Below are positions 14,024 through 19,393 of a stretch of DNA of 29,111 nt, piece by piece. Position 1 is the stretch's first letter; each line of letters begins with the position of its first letter. Made by a program: the position numbers and the translations under genes. The stretch comes from a virus: positions 1-29,111 of IMG/VR virus record IMGVR_UViG_3300032271_000475; one strand, given 5' to 3'. The notes beneath the pieces are model-generated. The model was not told the DNA's origin. It did no database searches and was given only the letters and a program-made list of their open reading frames with translations.

Positions 14024-14944
14024 TCACGATGTCGCTCCTGTTCCAGCACTCAGTGACGCCATCCGCTGGTCGATCTGGTCGGTCAGCATTCCGGCCTGGT
14101 TCTCGGTCAGTTCGCCGGCCGTGACGCGGGCCAGCACCTTCGGCCGCAGCCGCTCAAGTTGTGCTGCAGACGCACGAGCAATGGCCGCGCTTGTCTCGGT
14201 CAGCAACTTCGCCACGTCCACCGCAGGCTCGGTCTTAAGTGGCTTCGCCTCCGGTTCCTGCCCGCCCGCCAGCCACTCGGCCAGTTTGCGGCCTGTGTCC
14301 ACCGTGATCGGCTTTGGATCGCCCGCGAACACCCCCGTGCGGTCCTTGCTGACGGTGGCGAAGTGCCCGTCGTGGATCACGTCCAGCACGGTCGTGAATT
14401 CAAACTCCAAGCCGTCGCGGGCCTCAAGCTTCATCCCGAGCTTCGCCACCTTCTTCTTGCCGTGGTCGTCCACCTGGGCCGTCTCGGTCTTGGACCGCCC
14501 GCTGCAGATGATGTGGGCCGGTGACCGCAGGAGTTTGTCCACGAACATGCGCCAGCGTGGCGTGATGACGCTGAACGCCGACCACGTGTTCCCGCGAAAC
14601 TGCGCCTTCGCAATCTCCTCGAGCAGTTCAAGGCAGCCGCCCGTCCCGCTCCAGCAGTGCGTCACCGAATCCACGATGATGACTTCGTAGCCGGCGTCTT
14701 CGGCCGCCTGGATCGCCTCGATGTACCGCTCTGGCGTGAACGGTGGCCGCAGGTCGATCACGTCGAAATCGTGAAGGTGGTCATACAAATCGGATGACCC
14801 CTCCTCCGTGTCAATCACGACCGTCCTGCCGCCAAGTCCCTTGGCGATCTGAAGAGCGCCCCACGTCTTACCGCTGCCGCTGGGGCCGGTGAGGAGAAGC
14901 CGCAGTTTGGTGGCACTGCGACGGGCCTTGCGAATCTGAACCAT
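14024..14944 (-). CDS. Sak4-like RecA-fold ATPase (AAA_24)
   Basis: A 306-residue protein. Walker A is LLLTGPSGSGKTWGA (about residues 17-30) and Walker B YEVIIVDSVTHCWSG (about 86-100); between them TVVIDTEEGSSDLYD continues the RecA-like core. SPAHIICSGRSKTETAQ follows later. This matches the AAA_24/Sak4-like group of phage single-strand annealing or recombination ATPases, which load with an SSB partner, and the SSB-like gene follows directly. A C-terminal helical region (ITAELTENQ-like, with LTDQIDQRMASL) may bind the partner. ATG 14944 is preceded by AAAGGGA. It probably starts recombination or annealing of phage DNA. Confidence 0.85.
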   Translation of the reverse strand: MVQIRKARRSATKLRLLLTGPSGSGKTWGALQIAKGLGGRTVVIDTEEGSSDLYDHLHDFDVIDLRPPFTPERYIEAIQAAEDAGYEVIIVDSVTHCWSGTGGCLELLEEIAKAQFRGNTWSAFSVITPRWRMFVDKLLRSPAHIICSGRSKTETAQVDDHGKKKVAKLGMKLEARDGLEFEFTTVLDVIHDGHFATVSKDRTGVFAGDPKPITVDTGRKLAEWLAGGQEPEAKPLKTEPAVDVAKLLTETSAAIARASAAQLERLRPKVLARVTAGELTENQAGMLTDQIDQRMASLSAGTGATS

Positions 14945-15054
14945 GTTGATTCCCTTTCGTTCTGTCGTTCCGTTTGTGAAAAGCCGCCTTGTCGTCCTGA
15001 CTCAGCGGCACGAATGCCTCCGTGCGTTCGCCGGTTCCACCGGCTCTCCTTGCC

Positions 15055-15300
15055 CTAGAAGGGCATGATTTCTTCGGTCGTGACTGCGTAGTGCTCCCGC
15101 TCGGCACCGGGCACGTGGCGCACCACGTGGTACACGTCGTCATCTAGCACCTCGAGCACCACCACCCGTGCGTGCGTGTTCTCGGTTCCCGGCAAACGAA
15201 TCCAGATCGAATCGCCAACGGCGTGCGTTTGCTTCTGCGTACCGTATGTGTCCTGCAGTCCAGCCACCGCAGCCGCGTATTCCCGTCCATGCGCGTCCAT
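15055..15300 (-). CDS. Hypothetical early protein, first gene of the long early operon
   Basis: An 81-residue soluble protein from ATG 15300, with AAAGGA nine bases upstream. A short helix (MDAHGREYAAAVAGLQD) leads to a beta-rich region: HAVGDSIWIRLPG, ARVVVLEVLDDDVYHVVRHV, EHYAVTTEEIMPF. The strand pattern suggests a small barrel-like domain of the kind that binds nucleic acid, but no motif is recognised. It is the first gene after the double-operator promoter, so it would be made early. About 110 bases without a convincing gene separate it from the Sak4-like gene. Confidence 0.75.
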   Translation of the reverse strand: MDAHGREYAAAVAGLQDTYGTQKQTHAVGDSIWIRLPGTENTHARVVVLEVLDDDVYHVVRHVPGAEREHYAVTTEEIMPF

Positions 15301-15318
15301 GCTTCAGAGTCCTTTCTG

Positions 15319-15362
15319 TACCGAGTTCGGTAGTTGTGTACCGAGTTCGGTAGTTTGGTCAA
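15319..15362 (-). promoter_or_regulatory. Early-operon promoter with two operator sites
   Basis: On the minus strand TTGACC (15362-15357) and TACACA (15340-15335) are spaced 16 bases apart. Two identical 14-bp near-palindromes, TACCGAACTCGGTA, lie at 15352-15339 and 15332-15319. The first ends on the first TA of the -10 box, and the second covers the expected transcription start. This is the arrangement of a tightly repressed phage promoter. It would drive the gene at 15055-15300 and the operon beyond. The -35 overlaps the TGA stop of the 47-aa gene. Confidence 0.75.
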
Positions 15363-15502
15363 CGGCAAAATCCACTGGCAACCGCTGCCAGCATTTCAAT
15401 GAGATCGTGAACAGCCCTGACCGCTTGGGAATCCGTCCCAAGGTCTTGGCCGATCCGAATGAGAACCAAGGCGTGTATCGCGTTGTTCCAGTTGAGCTTC
15501 AC
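15359..15502 (-). CDS. 47-aa hypothetical protein under its own operator-controlled promoter
   Basis: A short gene from GTG 15502 to TGA 15359. The product starts KLNWNNAIHALVLIRIGQD after its initiator Met and is mostly one long amphipathic helix (TDSQAVRAVHDLIEMLAAVA). AAAGGA six bases upstream of the GTG, a well-formed promoter in front, and the fact that it exactly fills the space to the next promoter support it. No family recognised. Its position in the control region suggests a small regulator, antirepressor or anti-host protein, all unproven. Confidence 0.6.
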   Translation of the reverse strand: MKLNWNNAIHALVLIRIGQDLGTDSQAVRAVHDLIEMLAAVASGFCR

Positions 15503-15524
15503 AGTGATTCCTTTCACGCGGGGC

Positions 15525-15552
15525 ATACTACCAAGTTCGGTAGTTCATGCAA
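15525..15552 (-). promoter_or_regulatory. Promoter with operator upstream of the 47-aa gene
   Basis: On the minus strand TTGCAT (15552-15547) and TAGTAT (15530-15525) lie 16 bases apart. The palindrome-like TACCGAACTTGGTA (15542-15529) fills the spacer and ends on the TA of the -10 box. It differs by one base from the two copies at 15319-15352. The geometry is identical to the other two promoters of the set. Confidence 0.75.
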
Positions 15553-15592
15553 GAGGAATTCACAAAAAAACTTTCGGTGCATTTCGCCCGTG

Positions 15593-15850
15593 CTAGGCGC
15601 TTTTCCGCGAGCCACGCTTTGGCGTTGGCTTAGAGGGCTTGTCCTTGGCGGCGTTGGACCGGCTGGAGAGATGCTTGCGTAGGGCGACGGCCTCGGCCCG
15701 GTCAACCATCCACGTCCATTCGTTGACTTGGAAGCCACCAAGTTTGCCCTCGCGCAGCAGGTGGCGAATCCAGCCATCGGTGCAGCCGGCCAGTTCGCAC
15801 GCCTCGGAAACGGATACCCACTTGTTGTCGGGTGATGCCACGGTGCTCAT
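15593..15850 (-). CDS. Excisionase/MerR-type HTH protein (candidate regulator)
   Basis: An 85-residue protein. KWVSVSEACELAGCTDGWIR (about residues 10-29) is a winged-helix HTH of the HTH_17/excisionase type, followed by LREGKLGGFQVNEWTWMVDR, the wing and second strand. The tail is Lys/Ser-rich and unfolded. Position next to the integrase fits an excisionase (Xis) or a small repressor of the lysogeny switch. Its own promoter carries the TACCGA-type operator, so it may be controlled by, or be, the protein that binds these sites. ATG 15850 has GGAGG only one base away, and transcription may start at the ATG itself. Confidence 0.8.
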   Translation of the reverse strand: MSTVASPDNKWVSVSEACELAGCTDGWIRHLLREGKLGGFQVNEWTWMVDRAEAVALRKHLSSRSNAAKDKPSKPTPKRGSRKSA

Positions 15851-15856
15851 GCCTCC

Positions 15857-15884
15857 ATACTACCGAGTGCGGTAGAAGCGTCAA
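15857..15884 (-). promoter_or_regulatory. Promoter with operator upstream of the HTH gene
   Basis: On the minus strand TTGACG (15884-15879) and TAGTAT (15862-15857) are 16 bases apart, with TACCGCACTCGGTA (15874-15861) filling the spacer and sharing its last TA with the -10 box. The expected start falls on or next to the ATG at 15850, so the message may have no leader. This is the same promoter-operator design as in front of the next two genes. Confidence 0.75.
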
Positions 15885-15918
15885 ACGCCCACGCAGGCGC
15901 TTGCCTTTGGATGGCGGC

Positions 15919-15941
15919 GCCCGTAGCGTTGAACTACGGGC
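15919..15941. repeat. Perfect 8-bp inverted repeat between HTH and integrase genes
   Basis: GCCCGTAG (15919-15926) and CTACGGGC (15934-15941) are exact complements around CGTTGAA. It lies in the 235-base divergent region between the HTH gene's promoter and the integrase. It could bind integrase or excisionase near attP, or regulate the integrase message. There is no T-run after it. Confidence 0.55.
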
Positions 15942-16085
15942 ACCGCTTACCAATGGAGCGGAGTCCACTTGACACCATGAAGGCCGGAAAACGAGCACTT
16001 CGAAAAATTACCACACTCGGACGCCGCGCGCCGATTCGCGGGCTAGATAGAAGAGGCAGGAAGCCCCTCAACGGGAGTACCAACA

Positions 16086-16976
16086 ATGACGCTGAACGAT
16101 CTTTTTTCGCTGGAATATGCCCCGCTTCGACGCCTTGGGCAGAAATCGATCAACTGCTACCAAGTCAGCCTGCGGCACTTCGACAGACACTTAGGCGAGC
16201 CGGCACGGCTGGATCATCTAACTGATTTAACGGTCGCCCGGTTTCTTTCTGCTCGAGAGCGAGAGACGTGCCGGGCCACGGCCGCCCGAGACCGGGTGCA
16301 GCTGTTGGCCCTGTGGCGGTATGCCGCCAGAAAACGCATGAAAAGCAGTGACGGGGAAATGCTGGCGTTCCCCGAGGTGCCGATTATGCGTGCCCCCACG
16401 CGGGTTCCCGTGGCCTACACGGCCGAAGACGTGGCCCTGCTGATCCGCGAGGCCAGGCGGTTCACGGGGACCGTGGCGGGCTGCCCCGAAGCCGATTGGT
16501 GGAGCTCGTTGCTGCTGTGCCTTTGGGAGTCTGGCGAACGCATTAACGCCGTGCTGCACACCAAATGGCGGGAGGTGGACACGACAGGCCGCCGCATCAC
16601 TTTCCGGGCGGAAACGCGGAAAAACCAGACCCGCGACCTAGACCGGCAGATTTCGCAGACGCTGGCGGCCTGGTTGTCCAGCCGCATCCAGAACCAGAAT
16701 GCCATGGTCTGGCCTTGGGATCGCAACCCGTGCCTCTTGTGGCGGCGTCTGCAGGGTATAGCCAGCCGGGCGCGGGTGCAGTACCGTGGTTTCCATGGGA
16801 TACGCCGTGCCGCCGTGTCGTATGCGGAGGCAGCGTGCCCAGGAGCAGGCCAGAAGTTGGCGGACCACTCCAGCCCGGCAATCACGCAAAAGAGTTACCT
16901 GGACCCTCGCATCGTTCCGCAGGGTCCGTCCGCACCGGATTTGCTGCCGGCACTGGATTTGACGCCGCCGACATAA
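16086..16976 (+). CDS. int: Tyrosine recombinase (phage integrase)
   Basis: A 296-residue protein that would insert the phage at the host attachment site. The N-terminal 80 residues are a SAM-like core-binding domain. The catalytic set is present in order: Arg152 in ESGERINAVL, Lys179 in AETRKNQ, His237 and Arg240 in FHGIRRAAV, His261 in LADHSSPAIT and the nucleophile Tyr271 in KSYLDP. Length is short but normal for phage integrases. It is one of only two plus-strand genes here, divergent from the early operons. ATG 16086 has GGGAG eight bases upstream. No intact attachment core could be picked out, because the host junction is not in view. Confidence 0.92.
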   Translation: MTLNDLFSLEYAPLRRLGQKSINCYQVSLRHFDRHLGEPARLDHLTDLTVARFLSARERETCRATAARDRVQLLALWRYAARKRMKSSDGEMLAFPEVPIMRAPTRVPVAYTAEDVALLIREARRFTGTVAGCPEADWWSSLLLCLWESGERINAVLHTKWREVDTTGRRITFRAETRKNQTRDLDRQISQTLAAWLSSRIQNQNAMVWPWDRNPCLLWRRLQGIASRARVQYRGFHGIRRAAVSYAEAACPGAGQKLADHSSPAITQKSYLDPRIVPQGPSAPDLLPALDLTPPT

Positions 16977-16995
16977 AGCCTCCTCCGCGTTGGTC

Positions 16996-17013
16996 TATGC
17001 CGTGCGCGGCATA
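16996..17013. repeat. 7-bp inverted repeat just after the integrase gene
   Basis: TATGCCG (16996-17002) and CGGCATA (17007-17013) pair around TGCG, 19 bases past the integrase stop. It could be a weak terminator, although no T-run follows, or a core-type site for the recombinase. An attP site often lies beside int, so this hairpin is a candidate to compare with host attB. Confidence 0.45.
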
Positions 17014-17030
17014 ATCCAACTCACGCCGCA

Positions 17031-17234
17031 ATGAGCCGTCTTCAAAAGCTCCGCGATATGAGCCCGCACGAAGTCGCCCGCATCCACCGGGTGTACCGTG
17101 CCATTGGCAACGATAACAACCATGAAAAAGCAATTGAGGCAATTGCTGACCTGATCGCCTACTGTGGCGCCGCCTGGCCCACGATGCTGCAAGACGCGCT
17201 CCGTAGGCACAGGCAGTCGCAGCGAGAGAGCTAG
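17031..17234 (+). CDS. Small helical hypothetical protein after integrase
   Basis: A 67-residue reading frame on the plus strand, 54 bases after the integrase stop. The product is helical and charged (MSRLQKLRDMSPHEVARIHR, then NHEKAIEAIADLIAYCGAAW), with a basic tail. No ribosome binding site precedes the ATG. The opposite-strand frame is less protein-like. It may be translated with int or be an accessory lysogeny gene. No family is recognised. Confidence 0.5.
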   Translation: MSRLQKLRDMSPHEVARIHRVYRAIGNDNNHEKAIEAIADLIAYCGAAWPTMLQDALRRHRQSQRES

Positions 17235-17265
17235 ACGAACCGCCGAACAATCCTCGGTAGTTGCT

Positions 17266-17329
17266 AGCCGGGCGCGGGGGCGGCGCGGGGAAAGGATGAA
17301 ACCCGCGCCGCCGCACCCGTCGCCCGGCT
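17266..17329. terminator. Large GC-rich hairpin between converging operons
   Basis: AGCCGGGCG (17266-17274) pairs with CGCCCGGCT (17321-17329), and inside CGGCGCGGG (17281-17289) pairs with CCCGCGCCG (17302-17310). It sits between the plus-strand int cassette and the end of the minus-strand structural operon, where a two-way terminator is expected. The outer right arm reaches the TAA of the minus-strand gene. No clear T-run follows, so it may depend on stem strength or block readthrough in another way. Confidence 0.6.
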
Positions 17330-17526
17330 TATTCCCAAATGCGTGGCAAATTCTCTTTGGCTGCGATGATCGCCATCAGCCGCTCGCGCTCTTCGAGCAG
17401 TCGGCCAATCATGCGGGCCGCTGTGCCGTTGGTGGCGGTCCAGCTGTTCGCCGGCCCGTGGCGTCCAACAAATAACCACGCCTCTTGGGCTTCGTCCTCG
17501 CTGTACGGCACGCGCTGGTCAGGCAC
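17329..17526 (-). CDS. Small hypothetical protein, last gene of the structural-side operon
   Basis: A 65-residue protein from GTG 17526, with GGAGGG about six bases upstream. It starts PDQRVPYSEDEAQEAW after its initiator Met and ends with a helix (MIGRLLEERERLMAIIAAKE). Its stop TAA meets the GC-rich hairpin. Start and stop, ribosome binding site and charge pattern favour a real gene; no family is recognised. It overlaps the stop of the next gene upstream by eight bases. Confidence 0.6.
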   Translation of the reverse strand: MPDQRVPYSEDEAQEAWLFVGRHGPANSWTATNGTAARMIGRLLEERERLMAIIAAKENLPRIWE

Positions 17527-17806
17527 GCTTTTCCCTCCGCAGCATCACAAGACAGATCATTGCCCAGTTGGCCGCGTCAATCAGTGCGTTCTCGTAGTCC
17601 ACCTTCGTGCCGTTGGAAAACCGCTGCATCCGCACCACGCAGTCGGACAGGTCGCACAGGGCACGTCGCCACGGTTCCACGCCACACGCGGCCGACGCCT
17701 CGACGTTGGCGAATGGGCTCTGCTTGTCCCCGTACGTGGCCGTTTTCTCTAGGTGCAATTCTCTCAATTCCTCAAGCACACCAAGCCATTCCGTGCTGCC
17801 GCTCAT
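17519..17806 (-). CDS. Hypothetical, possibly MazG/NTP-pyrophosphohydrolase-like helical protein
   Basis: A 95-residue helical protein from ATG 17806, with AAAGGA five bases upstream. LEELRELHLEKTATYGDKQS followed by PFANVEASAACGVEPWRRA, and a C-terminal VDYENALIDAANWAMICL, follow a pattern seen in small phage proteins of the all-alpha nucleotide pyrophosphohydrolase type, where Glu and Asp residues on helices bind a metal. This is a weak match by style; the canonical ExxE...ExxD metal set is incomplete. If right, it would clear modified or unwanted nucleotides; otherwise unknown. Confidence 0.55.
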   Translation of the reverse strand: MSGSTEWLGVLEELRELHLEKTATYGDKQSPFANVEASAACGVEPWRRALCDLSDCVVRMQRFSNGTKVDYENALIDAANWAMICLVMLRREKRA

Positions 17807-17816
17807 GCTGTTCCTT

Positions 17817-18818
17817 TCAAGCCGTCCTTACCGTGCCGTCGTGCATCACCCTGTAGTTATGCACGTCGAACGCGCCGCCCTTATGTATGGCGACCATGGA
17901 AAATCCCCAGTTCCACCGATTAATGCGGGCGTAGTCGGGCCGCAGATCGCACAGACAGCCGGTTGACCAGCACCCCGTTTCTTTGTGCCACATATCGCTT
18001 TCGGCGTGGTTGCTTGTGCGGTGGGAATGGCCCACCATGACCGTGGAAAGCGTTTTCATGAACGCGCCACGGGCGACGTTGACGGGAGCGGCCATGCCGC
18101 TGGGCAGCTCGTGACCGTGCAGCACGGGCAACTTCCCAAGCATCACGGGCCGCTTGTCCTCCACGAGCTCAATGCCGTACTCGCTAAACCCCAGCCAAGC
18201 CGTCAGGCTCATGCGGGGATCGTCTGAAATCTCGGCGGCGTGCTGCCACAACCAATGCTGCCAGCGCTCTTCGTGGTTGCCCGCCTTAAACACGATGGGC
18301 ATATTGGGGAACTGCTGTCGCAGGTAGGCGATAAACGCTCGCACGGCCTCAAGCTCGCCCTTGAAGTCCCGCTGCTTCGGGTCTTTCGTGTAGCGGCTGA
18401 TGGCGTAGAAGTCTGCGATGTCGCCATTTAGCAACAGGCCGGATAGGTTTTGCTGCTTCAGAAATCCAACCGCCGCAGCCACGGCTATCTCGGAGTGATA
18501 CGGCACGTGAACGTCTGACAGGATGCCGACGTTGCCCACTACGTTCATCCGGTGTGCGGACCACGTCTCGGCCATGCTCTTGGGCATGGGCAGGATCTCG
18601 CCAGCCGTGCGCGGTGCTCGAGGTGCCACGGGTTTGATTTGTTTGCGATGCTTTTTCCCGTGCACCCCAAACTGCCGCTGGATGCGAAACCGGGCTTGCT
18701 CAATGGTGATTGCCCCGTTGGCCTCTTTCACCAGGCGGCGCGCGAGCGTTCTGGCCGGCGCGTCTGGGTGCATGCGGGCGAGTCGCTTGGCAATCTCCGT
18801 AATCAGATCACCCGCCAT
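17817..18818 (-). CDS. Calcineurin-like metallophosphoesterase
   Basis: A 333-residue protein. After a basic, helical N-terminus (about 1-90) comes the catalytic domain with all metal motifs in order: GILSDVHVP (Asp102, His104), LLLNGDIADF (Asp133), KAGNHEERW (Asn181, His182), a lone His pair in VLHGHELPSG and VMVGHSHRT (His264, His266). These bind two metals and cut phosphoester bonds. Phages use such enzymes on DNA ends, nucleotides, RNA or protein phosphate. The N-terminal part may bind DNA. ATG 18818 has GGAGG seven bases upstream; the longer frame in front is a shadow. It lies between tail and lysogeny genes, which does not settle the substrate. Confidence 0.88.
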   Translation of the reverse strand: MAGDLITEIAKRLARMHPDAPARTLARRLVKEANGAITIEQARFRIQRQFGVHGKKHRKQIKPVAPRAPRTAGEILPMPKSMAETWSAHRMNVVGNVGILSDVHVPYHSEIAVAAAVGFLKQQNLSGLLLNGDIADFYAISRYTKDPKQRDFKGELEAVRAFIAYLRQQFPNMPIVFKAGNHEERWQHWLWQHAAEISDDPRMSLTAWLGFSEYGIELVEDKRPVMLGKLPVLHGHELPSGMAAPVNVARGAFMKTLSTVMVGHSHRTSNHAESDMWHKETGCWSTGCLCDLRPDYARINRWNWGFSMVAIHKGGAFDVHNYRVMHDGTVRTA

Positions 18819-18984
18819 GCGTCTTCCTCCGTGCCTTTGTCGGCTTCGGCTTGGGCTTCGCAGATCGCCGCAGAACCATGTTGCCGTCATCGTCCATGGT
18901 GAACGGCACAGGCTCGTCATCCTCGACGGGCTCGGCGTCAAACTGCGGGCGGGCTGCCTTGGGCTTGCTGGGCTTCTTGGGCAC
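18808..18984 (-). CDS. 58-aa acidic/basic hypothetical protein overlapping its neighbour
   Basis: A short frame from GTG 18984 to TGA 18808, overlapping the end of the gene at 18938-19393 by 47 bases in another phase and the phosphoesterase start by 11. The product has a Lys/Pro-rich start (PKKPSKPKAARPQF), an acidic middle (EDDEPVPFTMDDDGNMVLRR) and a basic tail (KPKPKPTKARRKTHGG). The composition looks like a small nucleic-acid-binding or disordered linker protein. GAGG lies six bases before the GTG. It covers a stretch that otherwise has no gene. Function unknown and reality only fairly likely. Confidence 0.5.
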   Translation of the reverse strand: MPKKPSKPKAARPQFDAEPVEDDEPVPFTMDDDGNMVLRRSAKPKPKPTKARRKTHGG

Positions 18985-19393
18985 GGCGGGCCTCTTCCTT
19001 GCGGGCGTTGGCTATCGCACGACGCACCAGCACCCTACCGGCCATGTCAACGAACGGCAGGCCGCGATCTGCGGCCGACTCACGCAGGTAGCCCACGCAC
19101 TCCTCGATGTTTGCCTCTACCCAGTCGCAGCCCTTAGCGTCCATGTAACGGGCGCGCTGGTTGCACTTGCAATCGGCACTGGCAACCAGGTGAAAGGGCC
19201 AGCCGGCAAGTAGTTTTTTCAGTTCCGTGCCGGGGCCGGGGGCCGTCTTGGCGTGTCGCGGGTACGCCGGGTGCGTCTCGTCTACCGTGACTTGATCGCC
19301 ATCCTCGCTGACGATGCACGGCCGCACATCCTCCAGCGTGTAGCCTCGCTGAAGGCACCGGACAACAAGATATTGCTTGTGGCAAGTAATCAC
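18938..19393 (-). CDS. Hypothetical Cys-containing protein, partner of the Cys-rich gene
   Basis: A 151-residue protein from GTG 19393 (GTGA overlap with the Cys-rich gene's stop). It begins ITCHKQYLVVRCLQRGYTLE after its initiator Met and has a DVRPCIVSEDGDQVTVDET segment. A SADCKCNQRARYMD block may bind a metal, followed by WVEANIEECVGYLRESAADR and FVDMAGRVLVRRAIANARK, a conserved-looking tail. I recall similar patterns in planctomycete proteins of unknown function, but cannot confirm it here. It is coupled to the Cys-rich protein gene just before it, so the two may act together. An acidic, Ala/Gln-rich end (EEARRAQEAQQAQG) follows. Function unknown. Confidence 0.7.
   Translation of the reverse strand: MITCHKQYLVVRCLQRGYTLEDVRPCIVSEDGDQVTVDETHPAYPRHAKTAPGPGTELKKLLAGWPFHLVASADCKCNQRARYMDAKGCDWVEANIEECVGYLRESAADRGLPFVDMAGRVLVRRAIANARKEEARRAQEAQQAQGSPPAV

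Noticed and set aside
14868-15143. 91-aa minus-strand frame before the Sak4-like gene
   Set aside because: It overlaps the Sak4-like gene's start and the gene at 15055-15300, is Pro/Arg/Ser-rich and lacks a good start. The 110-base gap here shows only leader sequence.
15503-15592. Terminator after the HTH gene, because of a run of seven T on the minus strand
   Set aside because: Only weak stems of three or four pairs can be drawn, and the T-run lies well away from them.
15961-16085. Integrase promoter from TTGACA at 15969-15974
   Set aside because: No acceptable -10 box lies 16-18 bases downstream; the promoter is probably elsewhere.
15911-16225. 104-aa plus-strand frame between HTH and integrase genes
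   Set aside because: It overlaps the integrase start in another phase, is Arg-rich and has no ribosome binding site; the region looks regulatory.
16995-17210. 71-aa minus-strand frame opposite the small gene after int
   Set aside because: The plus-strand frame has a more protein-like helix and lies in the int direction; neither has a clear ribosome binding site, so confidence stays low.
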